NCBI RefSeq assembly: GCF_008710285.1
Contig: NZ_VYQF01000001.1
Location: 2,163,351-2,227,350, forward strand
Reading direction: 5' to 3'
Length of the DNA: 64,000 nt
Source of the DNA: Ginsengibacter hankyongi
Lineage (GTDB): Bacteria > Bacteroidota > Bacteroidia > Chitinophagales > Chitinophagaceae
In this document: positions 18,177-27,529 of the stretch, one piece after another
How the letters are laid out: each line of letters begins with the position of its first letter
Position numbering within the stretch: the first letter of the stretch is position 1
Position numbers and translations under genes: made by a program
Notes under the pieces: generated by a model
What the model saw: the letters and a program-made list of their open reading frames with translations, nothing else
The model's database searches: none
Told to the model about the DNA's origin: nothing

Positions 18177-18833
18177 TTACTTGTTTTCTTCACTAATTCC
18201 ATACCATACATATCCCTGTCCAATATAATTAGACAGAACCGTTTGCGCAGTTAATGATACTTTAACGCCCGGATATAATTCTTGTTTTTTAATATCAAGA
18301 AAATTCATAGCCTGGCCACAGGCAATAAACTTTGCCCCATTTTTCATCAGGTCTAAAATTAATTGACTGTTTGGATTATCTTTCTTGTATTCGGATTGAT
18401 AAACCCCATTATTCCGGATTGAAAAAAGAGAAGGCCCATGCACAACTATAACGGGATGAATGTGCGAAATAGGTATGCCGGAAGCCACATGTAAATTAAG
18501 TACCCGTGCTATTTCTACAAGGCCGGGATTTAATTTTTCGTGAGTGGAATCTTTAAAATTAAGGGTAAACTCAAACAGCAATTTATACTGGCGTTTGGGG
18601 CTTGGAATTTCATCTACACCTTCTACCGGTAATACTCCCGAAAAAGTGCCGGCCTTTATTAAAGGAAAATAAGCCAGGCTTGCAAGCTTTGCCCACTTAA
18701 CGCTGTCTTTACGGGCGGCCGTTATACTATCATCTACCTTTTTATCGGGCGAATTTTTAACTTCTGTGTTTTGAGAAAATAATGGATTAAGAAAACAGGT
18801 ACAGCAACAAACTATAAGAAGAAATTTATTCAT
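18177..18833 (-). CDS. Exported DsrE-family protein
   Basis: 218 aa with a cleavable signal peptide (about 1-21, ending LFSQ). The C-terminal half carries a DsrE/F-like alpha/beta fold: LFEFTLNF, then PGLVEIARVLNLHVASGIPISHIHPVIVVHG, then LILDLMKNGAKFIACGQAMNFLDIKKQELYPGVKVSLTAQTVLSNYIGQGYVW. One conserved-position Cys (IACGQAM) is present, as in DsrE-like proteins that handle sulfur. The periplasmic location and sulfur role are inferred. Confidence 0.82.
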   Translation of the reverse strand: MNKFLLIVCCCTCFLNPLFSQNTEVKNSPDKKVDDSITAARKDSVKWAKLASLAYFPLIKAGTFSGVLPVEGVDEIPSPKRQYKLLFEFTLNFKDSTHEKLNPGLVEIARVLNLHVASGIPISHIHPVIVVHGPSLFSIRNNGVYQSEYKKDNPNSQLILDLMKNGAKFIACGQAMNFLDIKKQELYPGVKVSLTAQTVLSNYIGQGYVWYGISEENK

Positions 18834-18954
18834 AATGGGTTTTTTAATAAAGTTGCATTTAATCTATACATTAAAAAAATTTACTTTGATGATAGTTGTA
18901 GCCGTAAAAAAATACTTAACAGATACTTACCGGCTATTCAAACTTTTTACGAGT

Positions 18955-18962
18955 TAAATTTG
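18955..18962 (+). promoter_or_regulatory. -7 promoter box for the alcohol dehydrogenase
   Basis: TAAATTTG matches TAnnTTTG and ends 19 bp before the ATG at 18982, implying a 5' leader of only about 13 nt. No matching -33 box was seen. Confidence 0.45.
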
Positions 18963-18981
18963 TTGTTCTAAAAAAATATAT

Positions 18982-20025
18982 ATGTCAGAAACAAAAGCCT
19001 ATGCAGCCAAGAGTGCTGCAACTCCGCTTGAACCGTGGAGCTTAGAAAGAAGAGATACAAAGCCACACGATGTGGCAATAGATATTTTATATTGTGGTGT
19101 TTGCCATAGTGATTTACATACTGCAAGAAACGAATGGGGTGGCACTGTTTATCCCGTTGTTCCAGGTCACGAAATTGTTGGCCGTGTTACCAAAGTGGGA
19201 GATCATGTAAAAAAATATAAGGTGGGTGATGTTGTGGGAGTTGGTTGTATGGTAGATAGTTGCCGTGAATGTGATAGTTGTAAAGAAGGGCTTGAACAAT
19301 ATTGTTCGGGTGGAATGGTAGGAACCTATAATGGACAAGAAAGAGATGGAAGTGGCGTTACATACGGAGGCTATAGCAAGCACATTATAGTTACAGAAGA
19401 TTTCGTTTTAAAAGTGTCAGAAAAGTTACCACTGGAAGGAGTGGCGCCACTTCTTTGTGCAGGTATAACTACTTACTCTCCGTTACGACATTGGAAAGTG
19501 GGCAAAGGAGATAAGGTTGGTATTTTGGGCCTGGGAGGTCTGGGACACATGGGTGTAAAATTGGCCGTGTCGTTTGGCGCGGAGGTTACTATGCTTAGCC
19601 ATTCCCCATCAAAAGAGGTGGATGCAAAAAGATTAGGAGCTCACAAATTTCTTTTAACGAGTGATAAGGAACAGGTAAAAAAGGTGAGCAATTATTTTGA
19701 TTTTATATTAGACACCGTTTCGGCCCCTCATGATTATAATATATATCTCAATATGCTTAATACCAACGGAGTAATGGTTTGTGTTGGTGCACCTTCTGAA
19801 CCAGCACATTTACCCGCTTTCAACTTGATCATGCAAAGAAGAAGTCTAGCAGGTTCATTGATCGGCGGCATTCCTGAAACACAGGAAATGCTTGATTACT
19901 GTGCGGAGCATAACATTACATCCGATGTGGAAGTAATAAATATTAAAGACATCAATGAAAGTTATGAGCGTATGTTGAAGGGCGACGTACGTTACCGGTT
20001 TGTAATTGATATGGCAACTTTATAG
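18982..20025 (+). CDS. Zinc-dependent NAD(P) alcohol dehydrogenase (cinnamyl/YahK-like)
   Basis: 347 aa medium-chain dehydrogenase. The catalytic zinc ligands are in YCGVCHSDLHTA (Cys41) and PGHEIVG (His63, Glu64). The structural-zinc loop has four Cys in GCMVDSCRECDSCKEGLEQYC. The nucleotide-binding motif is GILGLGGLGHMGVKLA. This fits the YahK/AdhC branch that reduces aldehydes with NADPH. It is divergent from the DsrE gene and ends at a shared bidirectional terminator with sodA. Confidence 0.93.
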   Translation: MSETKAYAAKSAATPLEPWSLERRDTKPHDVAIDILYCGVCHSDLHTARNEWGGTVYPVVPGHEIVGRVTKVGDHVKKYKVGDVVGVGCMVDSCRECDSCKEGLEQYCSGGMVGTYNGQERDGSGVTYGGYSKHIIVTEDFVLKVSEKLPLEGVAPLLCAGITTYSPLRHWKVGKGDKVGILGLGGLGHMGVKLAVSFGAEVTMLSHSPSKEVDAKRLGAHKFLLTSDKEQVKKVSNYFDFILDTVSAPHDYNIYLNMLNTNGVMVCVGAPSEPAHLPAFNLIMQRRSLAGSLIGGIPETQEMLDYCAEHNITSDVEVINIKDINESYERMLKGDVRYRFVIDMATL

Positions 20026-20077
20026 AATAGAGATTAAAACGCTTTTTCAATTTAAGTTGGTTGAAAATAAAATGTAT

Positions 20078-20110
20078 AAAAAAACCGTCTCAATAATGAG
20101 GCGGTTTTTT
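20078..20110. terminator. Bidirectional terminator between alcohol dehydrogenase and superoxide dismutase genes
   Basis: AAAAAACCG and CGGTTTTTT arms with an inner CTC/GAG pair around AATAAT give a hairpin flanked by A run and T run, usable in both directions between convergent genes. Confidence 0.8.
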
Positions 20111-20157
20111 ATATAATTGCGTTTAACCGAAACAGTTATGAAAAGGTTATAAATTCC

Positions 20158-20781
20158 TTAAGCTGCTGCCAACTTCCCTACAGCCTTTTCGTAATGCTCT
20201 GCAACTTTTTTCCAGTTAACAATATTCCAGAAGGCTTTTAAATACTCCGGCCTCCTATTTTGATACTTTAAGTAATAGGCATGTTCCCATACATCGCAGC
20301 CCAATATAGGCTTGCATTTGCATTCAGCAATATCCATTAAAGGATTATCCTGGTTGGGAGTTGAACATATAGCAAGCTTGCCATCAAGAACACCCAGCCA
20401 TGCCCAGCCGCTGCCAAATCTTGTAACCCCTGCTGTGTTGAATTTTTCTTTCATTTCATCGAATGATCCGAAAGCTTCATCAATTGCCGCCGCTAAATTT
20501 CCTTCTGGCTTGCCTCCGCCATCGGCAGATAAAATTTCCCAGAAGAAACTATGATTCCAATGACCACCGCCATTGTTTCGAACCGCCGCACTTATTTTTC
20601 CTGCATTTGCAAGTAATTCTTCCAACGATTTATTTTCGTTGGGTGTGCCAGCAATTGCTTTATTAAGATTATCAACATAAGCCTGTTGATGCTTGTCGTG
20701 ATGAATTTGCATGGTCTGTTGATCAATATGTGGCTCCAGTGCATCAAAGCCATACGGAAGAGCCGGTAATGTAAATGCCAT
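20158..20781 (-). CDS. sodA: Superoxide dismutase (Fe/Mn)
   Basis: 207 aa from the ATG at 20781; a longer reading to 20844 adds 21 residues not typical of the family. Metal ligands are visible in [20 protein letters not shown] and [20 protein letters not shown] (Asp and His). It dismutates superoxide to peroxide and oxygen in the cytoplasm. A minus-strand TAAATTTG (20820-20827) is a candidate -7 box about 40 bp upstream. It is grouped with other oxidative-stress genes. Confidence 0.96.
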   Translation of the reverse strand: MAFTLPALPYGFDALEPHIDQQTMQIHHDKHQQAYVDNLNKAIAGTPNENKSLEELLANAGKISAAVRNNGGGHWNHSFFWEILSADGGGKPEGNLAAAIDEAFGSFDEMKEKFNTAGVTRFGSGWAWLGVLDGKLAICSTPNQDNPLMDIAECKCKPILGCDVWEHAYYLKYQNRRPEYLKAFWNIVNWKKVAEHYEKAVGKLAAA

Positions 20782-20895
20782 AATATATATTTTAAAAAGT
20801 GAACAATTATTTATGTAGACAAATTTACTTACTATATGTTGCAAAGCATGAAAGCATTGAAATATTTCCTCAATGCGAAAATAGATTTTAACTGA

Positions 20896-21321
20896 CTAAC
20901 GCTTTTTTTTGAAAAAATTTTGCATCATCATAACACAATCATCCGCATAAATGTTGCCAACAATTTGTGTTTTTGGATGGAGCTTAACTTTCGCAAGGCC
21001 TCCGTGCTTTGGATCCGATGCTCCATACACCAGCCTTCCAATTTTGCTCCAATACAATGCACCACAACACATCGCACACGGTTCAATTGTAACGTATAGG
21101 GTTGCTTCCGGTAAGTATTTTGATCCCAGGTAATTAAAAGCAGATGTGAGTGCGATAATTTCAGCATGCGCCGTTGAATCATTAAGTGTTTCAACCTGGT
21201 TATAACCGCGGCCGATTATTTTATGTTGCATAACAATAACTGCCCCTATCGGTACTTCATCTGCATCAGCTGCCCGCTGAGCCTCCATCAAAGACTGTTT
21301 CATAAAAAACTCATCATCCAT
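20896..21321 (-). CDS. tadA: tRNA adenosine(34) deaminase TadA-like nucleoside deaminase
   Basis: 141 aa from the ATG at 21321, the normal family start (MDDEFFMKQSLMEAQRAADADEVPIGAVIV); an upstream ATG at 21375 would add 18 atypical residues. Zinc/catalytic motifs HAEIIAL (His, Glu) and PCAMCCGAL (two Cys) are intact. It converts A34 to inosine in tRNA-Arg(ACG), although related guanine deaminases look similar. A TACATTTG box (minus, 21373-21380) is a candidate -7 promoter element, giving a leader of about 45 nt. Confidence 0.92.
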   Translation of the reverse strand: MDDEFFMKQSLMEAQRAADADEVPIGAVIVMQHKIIGRGYNQVETLNDSTAHAEIIALTSAFNYLGSKYLPEATLYVTIEPCAMCCGALYWSKIGRLVYGASDPKHGGLAKVKLHPKTQIVGNIYADDCVMMMQNFFKKKR

Positions 21322-21386
21322 ATTTATCCTTTCTTTATTATTATTTTGAAAAGATGAAGTTACCTTGAGAAACAAATGTAGCAGTT

Positions 21387-22766
21387 ATGAGTGATTTAAA
21401 TTTTGCATTTAAAAATCTACGCAGTTTTTATGAAAGCGGCGTAACTCTTTCCTATGAATTAAGGATAAAACAATTAGAAATCTTTAAAGAAGCCATTATA
21501 AAATACGATGAAGAAATAAATGCCGCATTATATACCGATCTTAAAAAAAGCAAAGAAGAAACATGGGCTACGGAGACAGGGCTATTGATGGCAGAAATTA
21601 AAAATGCCATTAAAAATTTACACAAATGGATGCGTCCAAAAAAAGTTGCTGCAGGATTGGTAACTTTTCCTTCATCTGCAAAAATTTACAGAGATCCATT
21701 GGGTGTCGTGTTAATAATTGCTCCATGGAATTATCCTTTACAATTGTTATTACTGCCGTTGGTTGGTGCTATCGCGGGAGGAAATTGTGCAGTATTAAAA
21801 CCTTCGGAACTTGCGCCTGCAACAGAAAAACTTATTGTAAAAATTATTGAAGAAATCTTTCATGAAAATTATATAAAAGTTATAACCGGTGATGGCGCCG
21901 CGGTGGTCCCTGCTATTATAAATCAATTTCGTTTCAATCACATTTTTTATACAGGGAGCACAATAGTTGGTAAAGAAATTTATAAACTCGCCGCAAAAGA
22001 TTTAGTTCCGGTTACATTGGAACTAGGCGGCAAAAGTCCCTGCATTGTTTATGAAGATGCTGATGTAAAAGTCGCAGCAAAAAGAATTGTTCTTGGTAAA
22101 TTTTTAAATGCGGGACAAACATGTATCGCGCCGGATTATATTTTGGTACATGAAAAAGTGAAAGAAATTTTATTAAATGAATTAAAAGAGGCAATTCAAA
22201 AATTTTATTCTTTCGATCCATCAACCAGCAATGATTTTGGAAAAATAATTAATGAAAGCCGTTTCAATAAATTAGTTAGCTATTTAACGGAACAGAATAT
22301 ATTTTACGGCGGAAAAAATAATAAAGACGCTTTGTATATTGAGCCAACAATTCTTACCAATATTTCGTTAGAGGATGCTGTTATGAATGAAGAAATTTTT
22401 GGGCCGGTATTACCGGTATTATCATTTTCTTCCACAGAAGAAGCGATGCAAATGGTTCGGCAAAATGAAAATCCTTTGGCATTTTATTTATTTACCAAAA
22501 ACAAAAGTACGGAAGATGAATGGACAAAGAAAGTTGCGTTCGGAGGTGGATGTATAAACAATACAGTGTGGCATTTTGCCAACGAACATTTTCCTTTCGG
22601 CGGCGTTGGAAACAGCGGTATTGGCGCCTATCATGGCAAAAAAACTTTCAATGTTTTTACACATGCAAAGCCTGTTTTAAAAACTTCTACATCAATAGAT
22701 CCTTCATTAAAGTATCCGCCATTTAAAGGAAAACTGAAATGGTTTAAAAAATTAATTGGTAACTAA
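21387..22766 (+). CDS. Aldehyde dehydrogenase family protein (class 3-like)
   Basis: 459 aa. Substrate and cofactor motifs: IAPWNYPLQLLLLPLVGAIAGGNCAVLKPSE, FTGSTIVG-type YTGSTIVGKEIY, the general-base ELGGKSPCIV, and the catalytic Cys in NAGQTCIAPDYILV. The short length and the C-terminal NSGIGAYHGKKTFNVFTHAK place it with the class-3/fatty aldehyde dehydrogenases. It oxidises aldehydes to acids with NAD(P). It is divergent from tadA, with only about 65 bp between start codons, so the promoters overlap. Confidence 0.94.
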   Translation: MSDLNFAFKNLRSFYESGVTLSYELRIKQLEIFKEAIIKYDEEINAALYTDLKKSKEETWATETGLLMAEIKNAIKNLHKWMRPKKVAAGLVTFPSSAKIYRDPLGVVLIIAPWNYPLQLLLLPLVGAIAGGNCAVLKPSELAPATEKLIVKIIEEIFHENYIKVITGDGAAVVPAIINQFRFNHIFYTGSTIVGKEIYKLAAKDLVPVTLELGGKSPCIVYEDADVKVAAKRIVLGKFLNAGQTCIAPDYILVHEKVKEILLNELKEAIQKFYSFDPSTSNDFGKIINESRFNKLVSYLTEQNIFYGGKNNKDALYIEPTILTNISLEDAVMNEEIFGPVLPVLSFSSTEEAMQMVRQNENPLAFYLFTKNKSTEDEWTKKVAFGGGCINNTVWHFANEHFPFGGVGNSGIGAYHGKKTFNVFTHAKPVLKTSTSIDPSLKYPPFKGKLKWFKKLIGN

Positions 22767-22827
22767 AAATGATAAATTTCTCAACTCGTGAATCTCTACT
22801 TTGGGATAAATCAGAAATAATTAACTA

Positions 22828-23394
22828 ATGTCTTTCATAAAAAAGATAATTGCTTCTTCTTATAATTTGCGAATGAAATTTTCCAGGCTTACAGGCCTCG
22901 GAATTAAGGTGAGTAAAAATATGTCAAACAAAAATGCTCTTGTAAATTTTTACTCTTTAAAGGCGACTTCAAATAATGGCGAAGAAATTCAATTTGAAAA
23001 ATATCGCGGCAAGCAAGTTTTATTGGTAAATCTTGCCAGTCAATGCGGTTATACGCCACAATATACAGAGCTTGAACAACTAAATCAACAAAATAAAAAT
23101 ATTATTATTCTAGGTTTTCCGTCCAATAATTTTGGTGCACAGGAGCCCGGAAGTGATGAAGAGATTGCTGAATTCTGTAAAATAAATTATGGCGTAACAT
23201 TTCAACTCTTTACAAAAAATGATGTAAAGGGGAAAAATAAACAACCCGTTTACCAATGGCTAACTGAGTCAAATAAAAATGGATGGAATCACAAAGAACC
23301 GACATGGAATTTTTATAAATATCTGGTTGATGAAAAAGGTAATCTTTCAAGCATATATTCGTCTTCCGTTTCTCCGCTTGATATTACATTGTGA
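22828..23394 (+). CDS. Glutathione peroxidase-like thiol peroxidase
   Basis: 188 aa. The catalytic loop VNLASQCGYTPQY carries Cys73, with the WNFYKYLVDEKG segment and FPSNNFGAQEPGSDEEI carrying other active-site positions. It is a Cys-type GPx, which in bacteria usually reduces peroxides with thioredoxin. The 30-residue basic and hydrophobic N-terminal extension (MSFIKKIIASSYNLRMKFSRL) resembles extensions in other Chitinophagaceae GPx, so the first ATG was kept; the ATG at 22921 would give the bare domain. It lies 61 bp after the aldehyde dehydrogenase gene. Confidence 0.92.
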   Translation: MSFIKKIIASSYNLRMKFSRLTGLGIKVSKNMSNKNALVNFYSLKATSNNGEEIQFEKYRGKQVLLVNLASQCGYTPQYTELEQLNQQNKNIIILGFPSNNFGAQEPGSDEEIAEFCKINYGVTFQLFTKNDVKGKNKQPVYQWLTESNKNGWNHKEPTWNFYKYLVDEKGNLSSIYSSSVSPLDITL

Positions 23395-23501
23395 TTGGTA
23401 AGTTCAGGTTGCACCCTCCTTGGCATTAAAAGCGATTAGCCGTTCGTATAATTCAGTTCGGCTTTAATTAAAATATTTAGGGAAAAAACGGAGTAATTAA
23501 G

Positions 23502-23573
23502 TAGTCCCGACAGGAATCGAACCTGTATCAAAAGTTTAGGAAACTTCTATTCTATCCATTGAACTACGGGACC
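23502..23573 (-). tRNA. tRNA-Arg (anticodon CCU)
   Basis: The minus strand folds into a cloverleaf: acceptor stem GGTCCCG with CGGGACT (one G-U pair), D-arm GTTC/GAAT, anticodon stem GAAGT/ACTTT with loop TTCCTAA giving anticodon CCT, and T-arm ACAGG-TTCGATT-CCTGT. The discriminator is A, and CCA is not encoded. It reads AGG codons. Confidence 0.95.
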
Positions 23574-23796
23574 TGCTTCCGTTTAAAGGATGGCAAAATT
23601 AATGGTTTCGTACTGAAATTCCATCGGTGTCTTGATCGATTGTTGGAATTGATGAAGTTTCGGCGATTGCGTGGAATTATTTACCCAGCAATCTTTTTGT
23701 GTACCTTAGTAATGTCTTATAACGATGGACCAGTAAGGACTTCATAATAAGGCATAATACTTTCTATGTATAAATTATCTCCTTAAATATAAAGTT

Positions 23797-24573
23797 ATGC
23801 GACCAATATGGACAGGTGCTATCGGATTCGGCCTAGTAAATATTCCGGTAAAATTGTATAGCGCCACTCAAAGCAGTAATCTCGATCTTGATATGCTCGA
23901 TAAAAAAGATCATTCGCATATTAAATACCTGCGTATTAATGAAAAAACCGGTAAAGAAGTTGGCTGGGAAAATATTGTAAAGGGTTACAAGTTAAATGAT
24001 GAATATGTAATATTGGATGATAAAGATTTTGAAGCAGCCAGCGCAAAAAAAACAAAAACAATTGAAATATCAGATTTTGTAAAGGAAGAGGAAATCAGCA
24101 GCCTTTATTATGAGACTCCCTACTATCTGGAACCCGATAAATCCGGAACAAGGCCCTATGAATTATTGCGGGAAGCTTTATTAAAAACAAAAAAAGTAGG
24201 CGTTGCCAGTTTTGTAATGAGAAGCAAAGAAAGCCTTGCCATACTAAGACCAGACAAAGATGTAATCGTATTAAACCGTATTAGGTTTGAAGAAGAAATA
24301 AGAGACACAAGTGATTTATCGCTCCCAAAAAATACAACCGTAAAGCCTGCCGAGTTAAAAATGGCTATAACACTTATTGACCAACTTACCGGGAAATTTG
24401 ATATTTCAAAATATAAAGACACATACAACGGCGAGCTTCTTAAATTAATAAAAGCCAAAGCAAGTGGCAAAAAAATTAAAGCTCCGCAAATGAAAATTGT
24501 TCATAATAAAACCAAGGACCTGATGGAGCAACTGAAAGCAAGCCTTGATGTAAAACGAAAAAAAGCTTCTTGA
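23797..24573 (+). CDS. ku: Non-homologous end joining protein Ku
   Basis: 258 aa bacterial Ku, which forms a homodimeric ring on double-strand DNA ends and recruits LigD. The N-terminal [24 protein letters not shown] and the internal [24 protein letters not shown] are signature blocks. The Lys-rich C-terminal tail is typical of the DNA/LigD-interacting extension. It is followed after one base by the LigD phosphoesterase-domain ORF, so this is a classical ku-ligD operon. Confidence 0.96.
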   Translation: MRPIWTGAIGFGLVNIPVKLYSATQSSNLDLDMLDKKDHSHIKYLRINEKTGKEVGWENIVKGYKLNDEYVILDDKDFEAASAKKTKTIEISDFVKEEEISSLYYETPYYLEPDKSGTRPYELLREALLKTKKVGVASFVMRSKESLAILRPDKDVIVLNRIRFEEEIRDTSDLSLPKNTTVKPAELKMAITLIDQLTGKFDISKYKDTYNGELLKLIKAKASGKKIKAPQMKIVHNKTKDLMEQLKASLDVKRKKAS

Positions 24574-24574
24574 T

Positions 24575-25192
24575 ATGGCACTTACTCTTTACAAAAAAAA
24601 AAGAAATTTTAAAGAAACATCTGAACCCGCAGGTAAGGTAAAAAAATCGGTATCTAAGCTCGCGTTTGTGGTTCAACGTCACAAGGCCAGCCGCCTGCAT
24701 TATGACTTCAGGCTTGAGCTGGATGGCGTTCTTAAAAGTTGGGCTGTCCCCAAGGGGCCGTCTTTAAATCCAAAAGATAAACGTTTAGCCATGATGGTTG
24801 AAGACCATCCTTACGCCTATAAAAATTTTGCAGGAGAAATACCGGAAGGGAATTACGGAGCCGGCATTGTGGAAATATGGGATGAAGGAACCTATAACGA
24901 TATCGAGAATTCATCAAAAGATGTTGCGGTAAAAAGACTTCGTGCAGGGTTAAAAGCCGGTAATCTGAAATTTCAATTATTTGGTAAGAAACTCAAAGGC
25001 GAATTTGCTTTAGTAAAACTAAAAGATAAAGAAGATAATAGCTGGCTGCTAATAAAGCATAATGACGATTATGCGGTGGACAGCGATTATAACAGTGAAG
25101 AACAAACGCCAAAAAATTCACCAATAAATAAATGGCTGGATGAAAATAAAAAGCAGCCAGCGAAAAAAAAAAGTTCGTCCAAACTTCCATAA
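24575..25192 (+). CDS. ligD: LigD N-terminal part: 3'-phosphoesterase domain (split gene)
   Basis: 205 aa. The phosphoesterase core reads FVVQRHKASRLHYDFRLELDGVLKSWAVPKGPSLNPKDKRLAMMVEDHPYAYKNFAGEIPEGNYGAGIVEIWDEGTY, with the catalytic His/Asp residues of LigD PE domains. In known systems it trims 3' ends during NHEJ. The reading frame ends in a Lys-rich linker at a run of ten A (25163-25172) and stops at 25192. The ligase frame continues across the same run, so this and the next ORF look like one PE-LIG-POL protein broken by a one-base shift. Confidence 0.9.
   Translation: MALTLYKKKRNFKETSEPAGKVKKSVSKLAFVVQRHKASRLHYDFRLELDGVLKSWAVPKGPSLNPKDKRLAMMVEDHPYAYKNFAGEIPEGNYGAGIVEIWDEGTYNDIENSSKDVAVKRLRAGLKAGNLKFQLFGKKLKGEFALVKLKDKEDNSWLLIKHNDDYAVDSDYNSEEQTPKNSPINKWLDENKKQPAKKKSSSKLP
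25163..25173 (+). other. Slippery A10G run joining the two ligD frames
   Basis: Ten A followed by G, containing the heptamer A-AAA-AAG known from bacterial -1 frameshift sites. A -1 shift here, or one extra A, puts the phosphoesterase frame directly into the ligase frame, which then reads through TDFIKPMLAKE into the ligase domain with no stop. It could be programmed slippage, a genuine inactivating indel, or a homopolymer sequencing error. Confidence 0.7.
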
Positions 25193-25227
25193 TTCCTGAT
25201 AAAAAATTAACCGACTTTATAAAGCCA

Positions 25228-27090
25228 ATGCTTGCCAAAGAAACCGACAAACCCTTTGATGACAAGGATTGGTTGTTCGAAATAAAATGGGACGGTTACC
25301 GTGCAATTGCCGAAAAAAATAAAAATAAAATTTTATTGTATTCCCGCAATGGCCTTAGCTTTCTTTCAACTTATCCAATAGTTGCAGATCAATTATTAAA
25401 GATTAACGAAGACGTAGTAGTTGATGGAGAAATTGTGGTTATAAACGATAAAGGGAAGCCAGACTTTCAACTGTTGCAACATTATGCTGAAAACCAGGAC
25501 CGGCCAATTCAATATTATATTTTCGATTTATTAAAATTAAAAGGGCACGACACAACAGGCCTTTCATTAATTGAAAGGAAAGAATTGCTCCAAAAAATAA
25601 TTCCTGAAAACGAAGTCATTAGATATTCAGATCATATTCTTGAAAAAGGAAAGTCTTTTTTCAAAGTATCCGAAGAAAAAGATCTCGAAGGGATTATGGC
25701 AAAAAAGATGGATTCAAAATATTATCCCGGCAAAAGAACTTCAGACTGGCTTAAAATAAAACATCATAAAACACAAGAAGCTATTATTGCAGGCTATACG
25801 CAGCCACTGGGAGCAAGAAAATATTTAGGGGCATTAATTCTTGCAATTAAAGATGGAAAAAGATTTAAATATATCGGCCACACCGGAGGTGGTTTTAATC
25901 AAAATTCCTTAAAAGAGATGTTTGAAAAACTTCAACCGTTAGTCCAGGAAAAATCTCCGTTCGATGAAAAAATAAAAACCAATTCGCCCGTTACGTGGGT
26001 AAAGCCACAATTAATTTGCGAAGTAAAATTTGCAGAGATTACAGCTGACGGAAAATTAAGACAACCTGTCTTTTTGCATCTAAGGAATGATAAAGATATA
26101 AACGAAGTAAACATGGCAAATACAACAGCAATTTCAACAGTAAAAACAAAGCCTTCAACAACTGAAGAGAAAACAGGAAAAGATGATAAAGTTTTTACTT
26201 TTGGAAAATCAAAAGTAAAAGCAACACATCTCAGCAAAATTTATTTTCCCGAAGATGGCATTACCAAAGGCGATGTAATTAATTATTATATTTCGATGGC
26301 AGATTATATTCTTCCATATTTAAAAGGTCGTCCTGAATCTCTTTTAAGAAATCCAAACGGAATACATGGACAAGGTTTTTTTCAAAAAGATGCTGCGGGA
26401 AACGTTCCTTCTTATGTAAATAGTAAAAAGCTTTTTTCCGAATCAACCAATAAAGACATTGATTATATTATTTGCGATAATGAAGCGACATTAACGTACA
26501 TGAACAATCTCGGATGTATAGAAATTAATCCCTGGCATTCAACAATAAAATCCCTGGACAATCCGGATTATCTTATTATAGACATAGACCCGTCTGAAAA
26601 AAATTCTTTTGAACAGGTAATAGAAGCGGCTAATGTAGTTAAACAGGTTTTAGATAAGGCAGGCGCCAGTTCTTTTTGCAAAACTTCGGGCGCTTCCGGC
26701 CTTCACGTATATGTTCCCACCGGAAGAAAATATTCTTATGAGCAGGTAAAAGATTTTGCGTATATAATATGCATAATGGCAAGCGAAGAATTAAAAGATT
26801 TTACAACCCTTGAGCGCAACCTCCAAAAAAGAGGTAACGATAAAATTTACATGGATTATTTACAAAATCGCAGAGGTCAAACTATTGCTTCTGTTTATAG
26901 TTTACGCCCGAAAGTTGGGGCTACTGTTTCAGCTCCGTTATTTTGGAAAGAAGTAAAAGCTGGTTTATCACCACAGCAATTTACCATTCACAATATGCTG
27001 GAAGTAGTAAAGAAAAGGGGAGATATATTTACCGGAATCCTGGAAAAGGGAATTGATCTTAACAGTTGTCTTAAAAAACTTGGCGCTTAA
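25228..27090 (+). CDS. ligD: LigD ATP-dependent DNA ligase and polymerase domains (split gene)
   Basis: 620 aa from the first ATG. The ligase domain starts at once, with the adenylated Lys in FEIKWDGYRA (Lys20), DGEIVV and GIMAKKMDSKYYPGKRTSDWLKIKHHK. The OB-fold follows to about residue 290, then a linker, then the primase-polymerase domain (about 315-610) with DYLIIDIDPSEK and the SGASGLHVYVPTGRKY motif. The ATG lies inside the conserved FIKPMLA motif, and the same frame is open upstream to the A10 run, so natural expression is probably as a fusion with the phosphoesterase part. Domain order PE-LIG-POL matches Pseudomonas LigD. Confidence 0.93.
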   Translation: MLAKETDKPFDDKDWLFEIKWDGYRAIAEKNKNKILLYSRNGLSFLSTYPIVADQLLKINEDVVVDGEIVVINDKGKPDFQLLQHYAENQDRPIQYYIFDLLKLKGHDTTGLSLIERKELLQKIIPENEVIRYSDHILEKGKSFFKVSEEKDLEGIMAKKMDSKYYPGKRTSDWLKIKHHKTQEAIIAGYTQPLGARKYLGALILAIKDGKRFKYIGHTGGGFNQNSLKEMFEKLQPLVQEKSPFDEKIKTNSPVTWVKPQLICEVKFAEITADGKLRQPVFLHLRNDKDINEVNMANTTAISTVKTKPSTTEEKTGKDDKVFTFGKSKVKATHLSKIYFPEDGITKGDVINYYISMADYILPYLKGRPESLLRNPNGIHGQGFFQKDAAGNVPSYVNSKKLFSESTNKDIDYIICDNEATLTYMNNLGCIEINPWHSTIKSLDNPDYLIIDIDPSEKNSFEQVIEAANVVKQVLDKAGASSFCKTSGASGLHVYVPTGRKYSYEQVKDFAYIICIMASEELKDFTTLERNLQKRGNDKIYMDYLQNRRGQTIASVYSLRPKVGATVSAPLFWKEVKAGLSPQQFTIHNMLEVVKKRGDIFTGILEKGIDLNSCLKKLGA

Positions 27091-27506
27091 ATGGAAAGTA
27101 TTCTTTTAAAAAGATTTTTTCTTTTTGGACGAAAACCAATTTCATCATCCTTATCATTTCTTTTTGAAATAAAATTAGTAATACCATATTGCAATGCAGT
27201 ACCAAGCGCTTTTTTTAATATTCCCGCAGACTTACCCACTACCAGTTTTCGTGAAAAATATCCTGCGCCCAAGCCCAGGGCTACCTTAAAAAGATTATGC
27301 TTCAGCTCAGTAGATTCCTGCACTTCATGCAATGTATGCTTTAATATATTTGCAGGTTTGAGGCTCTCAAGTACTGAATGAAAATCATCTTTTAAATTTT
27401 CTTCCAGTAGGAATTTTTTTCTTTCCAATCTTTTTATAGCGGCATTCAAATCGGATACATTCGCTATCTGCTCTAACTTATTTGTTGCTATCTCTTCATT
27501 TGTCAT
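27087..27506 (-). CDS. Hypothetical protein of the stress island
   Basis: 139 aa. The N-terminal half is helical and charged (LNAAIKRLERKKFLLEENLKDDFHSVLESLKPANILKHTLHEV). The middle has a short glycine-containing hydrophobic stretch (LFKVALGLGAGYFSRKLVVGKSAGILKKALGTALQYGITNFI), and the tail is Lys/Arg-rich. It overlaps the end of ligD by 4 bp on the opposite strand and precedes no other gene. It lies 23 bp downstream of a holin-like gene, as in YtxH/holin-X/unknown triplets of Bacteroidetes. Not assigned to a named family. Confidence 0.7.
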   Translation of the reverse strand: MTNEEIATNKLEQIANVSDLNAAIKRLERKKFLLEENLKDDFHSVLESLKPANILKHTLHEVQESTELKHNLFKVALGLGAGYFSRKLVVGKSAGILKKALGTALQYGITNFISKRNDKDDEIGFRPKRKNLFKRILSI

Positions 27507-27529
27507 TGTAAGAAATTTACCGGCGATTC

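Noticed and set aside
23559..23747. A 62-codon plus-strand frame over the tRNA gene
   Set aside because: It overlaps the tRNA-Arg and has no promoter, signal or recognisable protein features.
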